A DNA stretch of 48,719 nt from Lachnospiraceae bacterium (GCA_022510705.1 JAFLSX010000009.1:6547-55265); one strand, 5' to 3'; positions 32,809 to 42,173 are shown, numbered from the stretch's first letter. Made by a program: numbers and translations. Notes: generated from the letters alone by a model not told the origin.

Positions 32809-35800
32809 TTATCTGAGCTTAAACAGGCCGTTTTTTATGTATTCCGTATACTCATACTCCTCTAAAAGCTTATCCACCGTATCATAGTCCTGCAGGGTAT
32901 TGCTGATACAGATATCATTGATCAGATTGAACTTGCTCTCCAAATTCCAGCCGCCCATATCACTGTTTTGTATGGAAGCGCTCTCCGTCAGCTGTCCGTT
33001 GCCTCCCTGTTCCTCCACGATGTAATACTGTAGGCTCTCTCCGAAAAACAGCACAAACTCTTTAAAGCAGACCCCGCCCACGGTTTCCCGCATTTCCTCT
33101 GTCAGATATTCCGGTTCTTGAGCTTCCGGTGCCTCCATGCAGTAATGCAAGATGGCCCTTGCATCCGGATGCGCCTTATATTCCACAATTGTTCTGTCAG
33201 AAAGCTGGTTGATTCTGGAATCCCTAAAATCTTTAAACTCCGTAAACATTTTTAAGAAGATATGTTCCTCTAACAGTTCCCTGATAAACTGTCTGACTAT
33301 CTCCCGGGACTCCTCCGTCAGACGGCTTTTATTCTCGGCATAGAATTTCACGTAAGCCAATTTACATATCTGCCTTAAATCTTCGTTCTGTCTGTAGCGC
33401 TCCGTTATCACCTCAAAGACATAGGCATCGGTTACCCGGTCCTTTACAAAATATTCATAAGCACATTGGGAGAGAAAAGCTTCCACAACATCATTTCTGC
33501 AGCCGCCGGCGGTATAGGTGCGGAAGATTTCTATCTTTTCTCCTACAAAGGAACCGGTAAACAGCATTTGAATCAACATGCGCTCACACAAAATGCTGCT
33601 ATCCTCGCCAAAGGAGTGCGCCGCCTTGTAAATATCCCGCATATCCTTAGTCATCCCCTGGAAGTACAAGATCAAATACTGCAGTCCTCTTTCATCATAC
33701 TTGCCTAATTTAAACGCGTACCAGACTGCCTCCCCAATAACAGCATCCTCTGCCAGTTCCCGCTCCTGAAGCACGCGGGAACAGAGTCTTACCACTACCT
33801 TGGGATCCGCTCCGAAAGGACCGTAATCCGTAAGCCAGGAAAAAGCCTTATCCTTCAGTCCTCTAATGACTAAAAACCGGAAAAGCTCTCCCCTTTCGGA
33901 AACAGAATACCCTTCCGGGGATATTGCCTCCAGACATTCATCCAATTCCTGCAATTTGTCCTTGTCATAATAGTATCGTATCAGCTTTCTGCTGATATTC
34001 CTCCTCAAACGGCTCTGCAGCCCGGTATCCTCTAACAGATAGCGGAAGCGAATTTCATTTTCCTCCGTTATCTCCACCGGTTCCATACCGTTTAAGCATA
34101 TACTGAGGTTCAAGTCCCTTATGTTGCCTGAAAGGGGTGCCGTCAGCTTCATCAGTTTACCGGGTAGCATCAATTTTTCTATGGTATAGGGCACACTCAC
34201 CATATAGCGGTTCTGATAAGCATCCTCAAAAAGTAACCTGCTGTCGGCTCCCGGCAAAGAAACCAGGGCTCTGCCCTCTACAACCGGATAGCGGATTTCT
34301 CCTTCAAACCCGGCCTGACAAACAATTGCATAGCGAATATCTGCTGCTGATACCTCTACCAGGTTCATAAACAAAAGCCCGCCCAGCGCTTGCGCCACCT
34401 CAGGTGTGAACATCCTCTCTGTCAACAGGTTTTTGTATAGATATGCCAGGTCCCGATTGATGCGGCCTTTTAATATCTGCTCCGTAATAAACTGCTCTAT
34501 GATATCACGATAGCTTTCATAAAGCTCAGGGAATTTCTCCCTGTGCCTGTGTATATTCACATACAAAAATGCAGCCAGATCATAGTTTAAACTGTTCTGA
34601 TAGGCAAAATACATTAAGACCATGCGAGGGAGCGCCTCCATAGTGCCGGTATCTACACTCATCATATAGTACTCATAGAGCCGGGTGATCCGAAGCTCTG
34701 CTTCCACACCTTTCTCATACCAGGGAAAATACTCTTTCCCCACCTTGTTTCCCTTGATCAACAAGCTGCACAGTTCCTGTAATATGCGCACATCCGGCTT
34801 GATTTTATAGCAGGCTTTCAATATCCGGTAAACACAGTCTGAATATTCCCTCTCCCGCTGCACCAAATAGATAAACTGCATCACCACATCTTCCTGCAGC
34901 ATCTCATATCTTGCGCCGTAGAACAGTACTCTTTTCTCGAAATCTCCCAGTTTGATCAACAGGGAAGGATTCTGATTCAGTAAAAGCAGCGCTTCGATAT
35001 AAATCACAGGACTGCGGCTTCCCCTGCCGAACTGCTCCTCCAAAAACAACCATTTCTTAGAAAAGCTCTTGCTTAATTCCTCCGACAAGTATAGCAGCAG
35101 CCATGCTATCCGCCATTCTTCCCGGTTCTTTTTATACAGATAGTCCACCTGCTCCGTAATCTCATCCACATAACTTTCTTCCCGCTGTATCAGAGTAGTC
35201 AGATACAGATAATAGGCCAACCATGCAGGTTCCTCTTCTTCCATACTGTCCAGAATATCCGCCGTATGGTCCAATATCCAGCGGGCTTCATTATAACGCT
35301 CCTCCGTGATCAAAAGCTGTGCCTGAAACAGTCTTGCAGGTACATCATCCTCGTTTTCAGCGGCCATCTTTTCCACTAACAGACTGCTTTCCTGCAGCCA
35401 GGACGCAGAATTTGTCTTTTTGAGTCTAAAATCCCGATACTGCTGCATCAGTTGCACAATCAATCCCTTTTGATAAAGACGTCTTCGTCCTCTGCCTCCT
35501 ACGCCCTTTTGATTGACAATGATCGGAATACACTTTTCCCCGTATCTGTCTATCAGCCGCAGACAGCCGCAATTGTTTCCCATATGCAGCAGGCTCTCAT
35601 CCACATAGACCGCAAGCCGATAGGAATTGCCTAAAAAATCCGCCTCCGAAATCCGGCTTTTCTCGGTATATAGGAAATCTCCTTCCGTCACCACCTGTAG
35701 CTGGCCATAGCCCCAGCCGTTGCGCGTGATCTGTACGGCGGTTTCCACAATTTCCTTAACATCCTCCAGACGTATTTCCTGTACATCCGTCAGATACTCT

Positions 35801-36372
35801 ATCTTCTGCTTCTTATTGATGCCGATCAAAAACTCTTCTATATTTTGTTCGTTACCGGGTATGGCGGACAAACCCCGATAGTAGTCGTAAAACTGCCTGT
35901 CATTGCCGGTAAAGATCCTGTTAAAATCTTCGGAATAAAATAGTGCGGCTGCTTCCTCCGGATTGGTTTTGGCCAGATTGGCAAAATGAAAGAGATTTTT
36001 AATATTTCCCAGAGAAGAATTCAACACCCGGTATTCCACATTTACGACAAAGGGCAGATAATATTCTCCTTGATTGCTGATGACCTGAAACTCACCCTTA
36101 ATAACTTCGCCTTCCTCTAACTGCTCACCATGAAAACGAAATGCGATTTCCTCTCTGCAGCCCAAAAACTCTTCTGTTAGACATTCCATTCTGCTGTCAG
36201 AAGAAAGTACATAGCCTATGGTATAGCGTCCTTCTTCTCCAACGATAGTAAAAGATCCTTCACACTGCTCTCCGGGTAAGATGCTGAGTTCCAGTTTAGA
36301 GCATGAAAAATCCAGGGAACCTTTTTCGTAATCAAAGTCCCCCTCTAAAATTCTGTCTATCACTGCCTTCAT
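32809..36372 (-). CDS. Large DUF5717-like repeat scaffold protein
   Basis: A 1187-residue protein I recognise as DUF5717-like. It seems to consist of N-terminal beta-sandwich modules (about 1-110: LDFSCSKLELSILPGEQCEG, GEFQVISNQGEYYLPFVVNV), a further beta region to about 300, a long helical-repeat solenoid (about 310-690), a second beta module (about 700-800) and another helical solenoid (about 810-1090). There is no signal peptide or membrane helix, so it is cytoplasmic. ATG 36372 follows GAAGGTGAGAAGC; a GTG three codons earlier overlaps the binding site. First gene of a four-gene operon. Function unknown; size and architecture suggest a scaffold for the DUF5716-like protein. Confidence 0.78.
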   Translation of the reverse strand: MKAVIDRILEGDFDYEKGSLDFSCSKLELSILPGEQCEGSFTIVGEEGRYTIGYVLSSDSRMECLTEEFLGCREEIAFRFHGEQLEEGEVIKGEFQVISNQGEYYLPFVVNVEYRVLNSSLGNIKNLFHFANLAKTNPEEAAALFYSEDFNRIFTGNDRQFYDYYRGLSAIPGNEQNIEEFLIGINKKQKIEYLTDVQEIRLEDVKEIVETAVQITRNGWGYGQLQVVTEGDFLYTEKSRISEADFLGNSYRLAVYVDESLLHMGNNCGCLRLIDRYGEKCIPIIVNQKGVGGRGRRRLYQKGLIVQLMQQYRDFRLKKTNSASWLQESSLLVEKMAAENEDDVPARLFQAQLLITEERYNEARWILDHTADILDSMEEEEPAWLAYYLYLTTLIQREESYVDEITEQVDYLYKKNREEWRIAWLLLYLSEELSKSFSKKWLFLEEQFGRGSRSPVIYIEALLLLNQNPSLLIKLGDFEKRVLFYGARYEMLQEDVVMQFIYLVQREREYSDCVYRILKACYKIKPDVRILQELCSLLIKGNKVGKEYFPWYEKGVEAELRITRLYEYYMMSVDTGTMEALPRMVLMYFAYQNSLNYDLAAFLYVNIHRHREKFPELYESYRDIIEQFITEQILKGRINRDLAYLYKNLLTERMFTPEVAQALGGLLFMNLVEVSAADIRYAIVCQAGFEGEIRYPVVEGRALVSLPGADSRLLFEDAYQNRYMVSVPYTIEKLMLPGKLMKLTAPLSGNIRDLNLSICLNGMEPVEITEENEIRFRYLLEDTGLQSRLRRNISRKLIRYYYDKDKLQELDECLEAISPEGYSVSERGELFRFLVIRGLKDKAFSWLTDYGPFGADPKVVVRLCSRVLQERELAEDAVIGEAVWYAFKLGKYDERGLQYLILYFQGMTKDMRDIYKAAHSFGEDSSILCERMLIQMLFTGSFVGEKIEIFRTYTAGGCRNDVVEAFLSQCAYEYFVKDRVTDAYVFEVITERYRQNEDLRQICKLAYVKFYAENKSRLTEESREIVRQFIRELLEEHIFLKMFTEFKDFRDSRINQLSDRTIVEYKAHPDARAILHYCMEAPEAQEPEYLTEEMRETVGGVCFKEFVLFFGESLQYYIVEEQGGNGQLTESASIQNSDMGGWNLESKFNLINDICISNTLQDYDTVDKLLEEYEYTEYIKNGLFKLR

Positions 36373-36410
36373 GCTTCTCACCTTCTTTATCGTATTGTAT
36401 CGATATTAAG

Positions 36411-36440
36411 ATTATAACATTCCACCGTAGTGTTACGCAA
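36411..36440 (-). promoter_or_regulatory. Promoter of the DUF5717-DUF5716 operon
   Basis: TATAAT (36411-36416) with an extended -10 (TGTTATAAT) on the minus strand and a weak -35 TTGCGT 18 bp upstream (36435-36440). The rest of the 148-base divergent region is AT-rich; no further operator is evident. Confidence 0.55.
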
Positions 36441-36520
36441 ACATATTTTACGCCTTTTTAAGTCCCAATTAAAAGACCCCCGCATATACTGTCTATAAGT
36501 AAAAATGCAGAGGTCCTACT

Positions 36521-37789
36521 ATGTCACATAATTTACATGCCGCACAGCTGTCGGAGAATACCGATAGCGGTGCGCTGCGTCTGAATGTCATTTCCTCCCT
36601 TGGGCAGATTCCCATTGAAGGAGCTACTGTCAGCATCTCCTACAGCGGCAGTCCGGACGACGTGATACAAGAGCTTACCACCGATATTTCCGGTCTTACC
36701 CCCACCGTAGAACTTCCGGCGCCACCGTTAGAATACAGCCTGGAGCCGGAAAGCACCGTGCAACCCTATGCCGATTATAATATTACCATTACCGCTCCGG
36801 GCTATGAACCGGTTGAAATTACCGGTTCCGAACTGCTGCCGGAGGTAACCTCCATACAGCCCGTCCGCATGAATCCCTTAGAGATAACGGAGGACGAGGA
36901 AAAGTTTGTGGATATTCCTCCTCATACACTTTGGGGTTCCTACCCTTCCAAAATCCCAGAAGCGGAGATTAAGCCCATTCCGGAAAGCGGAGAAATTGTA
37001 TTAAGCCGGGTAGTCATACCCGAATATATTGTCGTACACGATGGCGTACCCACTGATAGAAGCGCCAACAACTATTGGGTAAAGTATACCGACTACATCA
37101 AAAATGTAGCGTCCTCCGAAATTTACGCTACCTGGCCCGAATCCACTATCTACGCCAATGTGCTGGCAATCATGTCCTTTACCCTTAACAGGGTCTATAC
37201 GGAATTTTACCGGAACATGGGTTACAATTTTACCATCACCAGTTCCACCGCTTACGACCAGAAGTGGATTTACGGCCGCAATACTTACGAAAACATCGAC
37301 AGACTGGTGGACTCCATTTTTGTCAACTATCTGTCCCGCCCCGGTGTACGCCAGCCCATCTTTACTTCCTACTGCGACGGGCAGCGGGTAACCTGTTCCG
37401 GCTTAAGCCAGTGGGGTTCCAAGGCACTGGGCGATGAAGGCTATTCCGGCATTGAGATCATCCGCTACTATTTTGGCAACGATATGTATATCAATTCCGC
37501 TGACATAATTTCCGGTGTTCCCTCCTCCTGGCCCGGATACAATCTGACGGAAGGCTCCTCGGGGGAAAAAGTCCGCCAGCTGCAGCAACAGCTTAACCGG
37601 ATCGCCCAAAATTACCCTGCTATCCCCACACTGATAGCAGATGGCATCTACGGCTCTCAGACCGCGGAATCTGTCCGCACCTTTCAGCAGATTTTTGACT
37701 TATCTCCTACCGGTGTGACTGATTTTGCTACCTGGTATGCTATTTCCCGCATCTATGTAGCCGTCAGCAGAATTGCAGAACCGGAATAA
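36521..37789 (+). CDS. SpoIID-like and peptidoglycan-binding domain protein without signal peptide
   Basis: A 422-residue three-part protein. Residues about 15-120 form beta-rich modules like carboxypeptidase-regulatory/Ig repeats. Residues about 160-330 resemble the SpoIID/LytB domain: SSEIYATWPESTIYANVLAI with a Glu at the expected catalytic place, and CSGLSQWGSKALGDEGYSGI. Residues about 345-415 are a PG_binding_1 domain (EGSSGEKVRQLQQQLNRIAQ, DGIYGSQTAESVRTFQQIF). No signal peptide or membrane helix is seen, odd for a wall enzyme. A spore-cortex role in the mother cell is conceivable. The start has AGAGG upstream. Its stop is two bases from that of the convergent HD gene. Confidence 0.8.
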   Translation: MSHNLHAAQLSENTDSGALRLNVISSLGQIPIEGATVSISYSGSPDDVIQELTTDISGLTPTVELPAPPLEYSLEPESTVQPYADYNITITAPGYEPVEITGSELLPEVTSIQPVRMNPLEITEDEEKFVDIPPHTLWGSYPSKIPEAEIKPIPESGEIVLSRVVIPEYIVVHDGVPTDRSANNYWVKYTDYIKNVASSEIYATWPESTIYANVLAIMSFTLNRVYTEFYRNMGYNFTITSSTAYDQKWIYGRNTYENIDRLVDSIFVNYLSRPGVRQPIFTSYCDGQRVTCSGLSQWGSKALGDEGYSGIEIIRYYFGNDMYINSADIISGVPSSWPGYNLTEGSSGEKVRQLQQQLNRIAQNYPAIPTLIADGIYGSQTAESVRTFQQIFDLSPTGVTDFATWYAISRIYVAVSRIAEPE

Positions 37790-37791
37790 GC

Positions 37792-38448
37792 TCAGAACAT
37801 TTTTCTGTCATTTATGGTCAGAACAAATCTCATTCCGAGTTTTTCAGCCGCCTGTCTGCAAAGTATCATGCGGTCCATGACAAATTCAAAATAATCCATG
37901 ACGCTGCAGCGGTTCGGTTCCGTTTTAATGATGAGCTTAATGTCGTTCCGCTCCACCTCCAACCGGGCCTGTGCAGCGTAATAATTTGCCTTATCACCTT
38001 TACTAAAGACGGCCGGGCTGGTCTTACGCACTCTCTCCGGTCGCAGATCCGCCGCGTCCGCCAGTATTAAGGCCGCCGTTATTTCACTGACGGGAGAAGC
38101 GTTCTCACCCTCACAATTTTCAATTGCCGTAACGATCATGGCTATCTCTTCCGGATCAACACCCATCTTCCCCAACAGGCGAAACGCCACCGCACCGCCG
38201 TTTCCCTCATGGTCCTGCTCGTTTACCATATAACCGATATCGTGCAGATAACCGGCAATGGCACCCAATTCTACGTCTCTCTTCCTGCATGGGACGCTAT
38301 CCAGTATGAAACGGGTCATATCCGCAACACGCGCAGCATGGGCAAAACCATGCTCCTTACCGCCCCGCGGCAGGTAAGTCACATCTGCTCTTTCTATACA
38401 TTTTTTAACCAATTCATTCGATACAACATCTTCGTAACTAATCTTCAT
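37792..38448 (-). CDS. HD-domain metal-dependent phosphohydrolase
   Basis: A 218-residue HD-superfamily protein. The metal ligands are His at EHGFAHAARVADM (about 33-45), His-Asp at GYLHDIGY (about 66-73) and Asp at LADAADLRPERVRK (about 128-141). Members hydrolyse nucleotides, cyclic dinucleotides or other phosphoesters; nothing here fixes the substrate. The C-terminal third (VERNDIKLIIKTEPNRCSVM) is mixed alpha/beta. The start has GGAGGCTGAAA upstream and its own promoter. It converges on the plus-strand gene with two bases between stops. Confidence 0.87.
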   Translation of the reverse strand: MKISYEDVVSNELVKKCIERADVTYLPRGGKEHGFAHAARVADMTRFILDSVPCRKRDVELGAIAGYLHDIGYMVNEQDHEGNGGAVAFRLLGKMGVDPEEIAMIVTAIENCEGENASPVSEITAALILADAADLRPERVRKTSPAVFSKGDKANYYAAQARLEVERNDIKLIIKTEPNRCSVMDYFEFVMDRMILCRQAAEKLGMRFVLTINDRKMF

Positions 38449-38488
38449 TTTCAGCCTCCGTATATGTCACAGAACCTATTTTATAATC

Positions 38489-38518
38489 AGTTTATCATTT
38501 TTAAGGATTTCCCGTCAA
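38489..38518 (-). promoter_or_regulatory. Promoter of the HD-domain gene
   Basis: TTGACG (38513-38518), 18-bp spacer, TAAACT (38489-38494) with an upstream TGA (extended -10), minus strand. Confidence 0.55.
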
Positions 38519-38597
38519 CTTCTAATAGGCATCATGGTATTTATCCTTAATGCAATCGGTACGTTTCATAATCTAGTATTCAAAACTACGAAAAGTG

Positions 38598-38626
38598 TAG
38601 ACAAGAAACTTCAGATGTATTACAAT
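38598..38626 (+). promoter_or_regulatory. degV promoter
   Basis: TAGACA (38598-38603), 17-bp spacer, TACAAT (38621-38626), about 34 bases upstream of the DegV start codon. Confidence 0.65.
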
Positions 38627-38659
38627 AGGATAAAAACTAAGATGAGAAAGAGGTTGCTT

Positions 38660-39568
38660 ATGGAATATCAAATCATTTCCGACGGCTCCTGTGATCTACC
38701 CTCTGAGCTGGTAAAAGAAAAAAACATTCTGGTCGTTCCCTTTTATGTAACCTTTGACGACCGGACTTATAAAAAGGAAATCGTAGATATAGGTATCCGG
38801 GACTTTTACGAAGAGATGGTCAAAAACCCCAAAATCTATCCCAAATCCTCCATGCCTTCCGCACAGGACTATGTGGATGTATTTATGCCTTTGGCAAAGC
38901 AGGGGACCCCGATCATCTGTATCTGCATCACTACCAAATTCAGCGGCTCCATGCAGTCTGCCCTGACGGCCAAGGATATGGTATTGGAATCCTGTCCGGA
39001 TGCCAAAATTACGGTCATCGACTCCACAGTCGATACGGTACTGCAGGGTCAATACGTGCTGGAAGCTGCCCGAATGCAGGCTGCTGGCTGGGATTATGAC
39101 GCAGTGATAAATCGCTTAGAGACCATCAAATCCACCGGCCGCATCTTCTTTACGGTAGGGGATATAGAATACTTAAAACATGGCGGCCGTATTGGCAAAC
39201 TCTCCGGTCTGGCCGGCTCCATCCTGGGTATCAAGCCCCTCATTACTTTAAAAGAGGGTGAAATATTCCCTTCCGGCATTACCAGAAGCCGTAAAAAGTC
39301 TCTTGATAAGGTATTGGAGCTGCTTTTAGCTTATCTGGAAGAAAACGGGAAGGACATTCATACCTTCAGCTTGTCCATCGGTTTCGGTTATGATAAACAG
39401 GAAGCCGAGGAGTTTAAGGAAACGGCCCTGTCCTATATCAATGAAAAACATAAAGGCAATTCTCCTCTTACCGCAGAGGAACTGCCTCTTTACCAGATCG
39501 GTGCCACCATCAGCGTGCATACCGGTCCCTATCCATTAGGTTTTGGAATCATAGAGCGGGCGTTTTAA
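38660..39568 (+). CDS. DegV family fatty-acid-binding protein
   Basis: DegV/FakB proteins present fatty acids to a FakA-type kinase. The 302-residue protein begins YQIISDGSCDLPSELVKEKN, then KSSMPSAQDYVDVF, CICITTKFSGSMQSA and GDIEYLKHGGRIGKLSGLAG, the conserved segments lining the acyl pocket. ATG 38660 has AGAGG upstream; the 42-codon longer frame reads through the promoter and is rejected. The stop codon lies in the loop of the shared terminator at 39555-39582. No fakA is in the window. Confidence 0.93.
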   Translation: MEYQIISDGSCDLPSELVKEKNILVVPFYVTFDDRTYKKEIVDIGIRDFYEEMVKNPKIYPKSSMPSAQDYVDVFMPLAKQGTPIICICITTKFSGSMQSALTAKDMVLESCPDAKITVIDSTVDTVLQGQYVLEAARMQAAGWDYDAVINRLETIKSTGRIFFTVGDIEYLKHGGRIGKLSGLAGSILGIKPLITLKEGEIFPSGITRSRKKSLDKVLELLLAYLEENGKDIHTFSLSIGFGYDKQEAEEFKETALSYINEKHKGNSPLTAEELPLYQIGATISVHTGPYPLGFGIIERAF

Positions 39569-39582
39569 ACGCCCGCTTTGTT
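39555..39582 (+). terminator. Bidirectional terminator between degV and greA
   Basis: AGCGGGCGTTT (39555-39565) pairs with AAACGCCCGCT (39567-39577), then TTG-TTC on the plus strand. It serves both the degV gene and, in reverse, the htpG-greA transcript. Confidence 0.75.
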
Positions 39583-39586
39583 CTGT

Positions 39587-40090
39587 CTAAAAACTTCTTA
39601 GTTTATCCGTGCCGTCATCCACCGTATTTTCTATTTTGATGATCCGCACATCGTAGGAAACACTATCGCTTACCTGCACATGTACCGTATCTCCCTCTTT
39701 GTGCCCAAGCAGGGCTTTTCCTAAAGGAGATTCATTACTGATCAAGCCCTCCAATGAATTCCCACGTACCGTGGTTACGATTTTATAAACTTCTATACTC
39801 TTATCCTCGCAGAATTCCACGGTTACCGTGTTGTTTAAGCCCACCTCGTCCTCCGCCGAAGTATCGGAAATCACCTCTGCGGTACGAATCATACGCTCCA
39901 AAAAGCGAATACGGCTTTCATTCTTATTTTTCTCCCGCTTTGCGGCATGGTACTCAAAATTTTCACTCAGATCACCATGGGCTCTGGCTTCTTTCACCGA
40001 TTCCAACAGCTTGGGTCTGACCACCAGCTTACGGTGCTCAATTTCCTCCTCCATGCGTCTGATATCACTTTCCGTCAGCTTATCATGCAT
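39587..40090 (-). CDS. greA: Transcription elongation factor GreA/GreB family
   Basis: Rescues backtracked RNA polymerase by stimulating cleavage of the transcript 3' end. The 167-residue protein has the N-terminal coiled coil with the acidic tip in ARAHGDLSENFEYHAAKREK (about 34-53, Asp and Glu present) and the C-terminal FKBP-like domain with ISNESPLGKALLGHKEGDTV. It begins 16 bases after htpG and is the last gene before the terminator, so it is probably co-transcribed with htpG under CIRCE control. A second greA copy elsewhere cannot be ruled out. Confidence 0.92.
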   Translation of the reverse strand: MHDKLTESDIRRMEEEIEHRKLVVRPKLLESVKEARAHGDLSENFEYHAAKREKNKNESRIRFLERMIRTAEVISDTSAEDEVGLNNTVTVEFCEDKSIEVYKIVTTVRGNSLEGLISNESPLGKALLGHKEGDTVHVQVSDSVSYDVRIIKIENTVDDGTDKLRSF

Positions 40091-40106
40091 ATCTTAATAC
40101 CTCAAC

Positions 40107-42173
40107 CTATTTTGCAAGCAACAACATGATATCATTGCTCCTTGTAATGAATTTTGTCATATCCTCGGAGCTTAACGGCGCATGCTGCAGTTTAGCCAGA
40201 TCGTAAAGCTGCTCGCAGATCATCTGTACATGCTCTCCGTCCTGATGTTCTGTCACATACTGCACCAGGGGATGGTTGGCATTCAAGATCAAGGTTTCTC
40301 CTTCCGATCCGAAATCTCCAAGCCCCATTCCGTTCATGGAATACATCTTCATCATATCCTGCATACGGCGGCTTTCCTCAGACAGGGTAAGCAGGGAAGA
40401 GATCTTTTTATTCTTTAGCTTCTCCACCTTCACTTCCAGCTTTTCTTTCTTCAGTGCCTTCTTCATGATCTTAGCAATGCTCTCCGCATGAGCCTGCATT
40501 TCCTCGGCGGCCTTTTTGGAAGTTTTGGACTTGAAAGTATCTGTCAGATCGGCATCGATTCTCTGGAATTTAATGCCCTCGTTCTTGGACTCCAACTGGG
40601 AAATAAAAGGCTGGTCTATATTGTGGGTCAGCACCACCGCATCCATCTTTGCGGCACGGAACATGTTGATGTACTGGCTCTGTTGCTGTTCGTCCGTCAC
40701 ATAGTAGATGGTCTTTTCTTTCTTTTCCTCTGTTTCGGACTCTTCGTCCGCAGCGCCATCGTCCTGTCCGTCTTTTACTACTTCCGCTTCCACTTTGTCG
40801 CCGTTTTCATCCACAGCGCTCTCTTCTGTCTCATCCGGGTCTATTTTGTTGACCTCCAAACATTCCGGCAGGGTCAGATAATCGCCGTCCAGATTCTTAA
40901 AGAGAATGTAGTCCGTCATCTTCTCGCAGAACTTATCGTCCTTTAAGCAGCCGAACTTGATGAAAGGACTGATGTCATCCCAGTATTTTTCATATTCTTC
41001 TTTTTCTGTCTTGCACATGCCGGCCAGTTTGTCCGCTACCTTCTTGCTGATATAGTCGGAAATTTTCTTTACAAAACCGTCGTTCTGTAAGGCACTGCGG
41101 GACACGTTAAGGGGAAGGTCCGGGCAGTCGATCACACCCTTTAAGAGCATTAAAAACTCCGGAATTACCTCCTTAATGTTGTCCGCAATGAATACTTGAT
41201 TGTTGTATAGCTTGATGGTGCCCTCAATGGATTCATACTCCATATTGATCTTAGGGAAATACAGGATACCCTTTAAATTAAACGGATAATCCATATTCAA
41301 ATGAATCCAGAAGAGGGGCTCCTTATAGTCCTGGAATACCTTCCTATAGAATTCCAGATATTCCTCCTTCGTGCACTCGCTGGGGTTCTTCATCCAGAGG
41401 GGATGGGTGTCGTTTAACAGCTCGGGCCGCTTTACGATTTTAAGTTTTTCCGGCTCGTCCTCTTTTTCGGGCTTAACGGTTTCCACCACCGTATCCGTAT
41501 CCAACTTCTCGTCTGCATTGATCGTTTGGGTTTCCTTAGTATCCGCTTTGCTTAGATAAATCTCCGTAGGCATGAAAGAACAGTATTTCTTAATGACTTC
41601 CCTGGCCTTGTACTCATTACAGAACTCCAGACAGTCGTCTGTCAAAAAGAGGGTGATCGTGGTACCAACCTCAGTCCTGTCCCCCTCTTCCATGGAAAAT
41701 TCCGTGCCACCATCGCATTCCCAGTGCACCGGCTTTGCATCCGGCTTATAGGAGAGAGTATCGATGTGTACCTCCTCCGCAACCATGAACGCGGAATAAA
41801 AACCCAGACCGAAATGTCCGATAATCTGATCTGCATTGCTTTTGTCCTTATATTTTTCCAAAAAATCCGTAGCACCCGAGAAAGCAATCTGGTTGATATA
41901 CTCCTCTACTTCTTCGGCTGTCATGCCCAGACCGTTATCCTTAAAGGTCAGGGTCTTCTTTTCCGAATCCACAAGGACCTCTATTTTTGCCTTGTAGTCA
42001 TCCGGCAAAGTGTACTCCCCCATCATATCCAGCTTCTTTAATTTAGTAATGGCGTCGCAGCCATTGGAGATCAATTCCCTATAAAAGATATCGTGGTCAG
42101 AATATAACCACTTTTTGATAATGGGAAAAATATTTTCGCTATTGATTGATAAACTGCCTGTTTTTGCTGCCAT
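40107..42173 (-). CDS. htpG: Molecular chaperone HtpG (bacterial Hsp90)
   Basis: ATP-dependent chaperone. The 688-residue protein has the GHKL ATPase domain (YSDHDIFYRELISNGCDAIT, with Glu and Asn of the ATP site; GLGMTAEEV; IGHFGLGFYSAFMVA), the middle domain (PLWMKNPSECTKEEYLEFYR) and a C-terminal dimerisation domain. An acidic insert rich in Glu/Asp (about 460-490) precedes the C-terminal part. ATG 42173 (MAAKTGSLSINSEN) is preferred to a GTG three codons upstream that sits on the binding site. A perfect CIRCE lies upstream. Confidence 0.95.
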   Translation of the reverse strand: MAAKTGSLSINSENIFPIIKKWLYSDHDIFYRELISNGCDAITKLKKLDMMGEYTLPDDYKAKIEVLVDSEKKTLTFKDNGLGMTAEEVEEYINQIAFSGATDFLEKYKDKSNADQIIGHFGLGFYSAFMVAEEVHIDTLSYKPDAKPVHWECDGGTEFSMEEGDRTEVGTTITLFLTDDCLEFCNEYKAREVIKKYCSFMPTEIYLSKADTKETQTINADEKLDTDTVVETVKPEKEDEPEKLKIVKRPELLNDTHPLWMKNPSECTKEEYLEFYRKVFQDYKEPLFWIHLNMDYPFNLKGILYFPKINMEYESIEGTIKLYNNQVFIADNIKEVIPEFLMLLKGVIDCPDLPLNVSRSALQNDGFVKKISDYISKKVADKLAGMCKTEKEEYEKYWDDISPFIKFGCLKDDKFCEKMTDYILFKNLDGDYLTLPECLEVNKIDPDETEESAVDENGDKVEAEVVKDGQDDGAADEESETEEKKEKTIYYVTDEQQQSQYINMFRAAKMDAVVLTHNIDQPFISQLESKNEGIKFQRIDADLTDTFKSKTSKKAAEEMQAHAESIAKIMKKALKKEKLEVKVEKLKNKKISSLLTLSEESRRMQDMMKMYSMNGMGLGDFGSEGETLILNANHPLVQYVTEHQDGEHVQMICEQLYDLAKLQHAPLSSEDMTKFITRSNDIMLLLAK

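Noticed and set aside
36510-36520. Sporulation-type (sigma-E/K) -10 near 36493, CATATACT, ahead of the SpoIID-like gene
   Set aside because: The -10-like sequence fits CATAnnnT, but no matching -35 at the right distance was found; too weak to list as a promoter.
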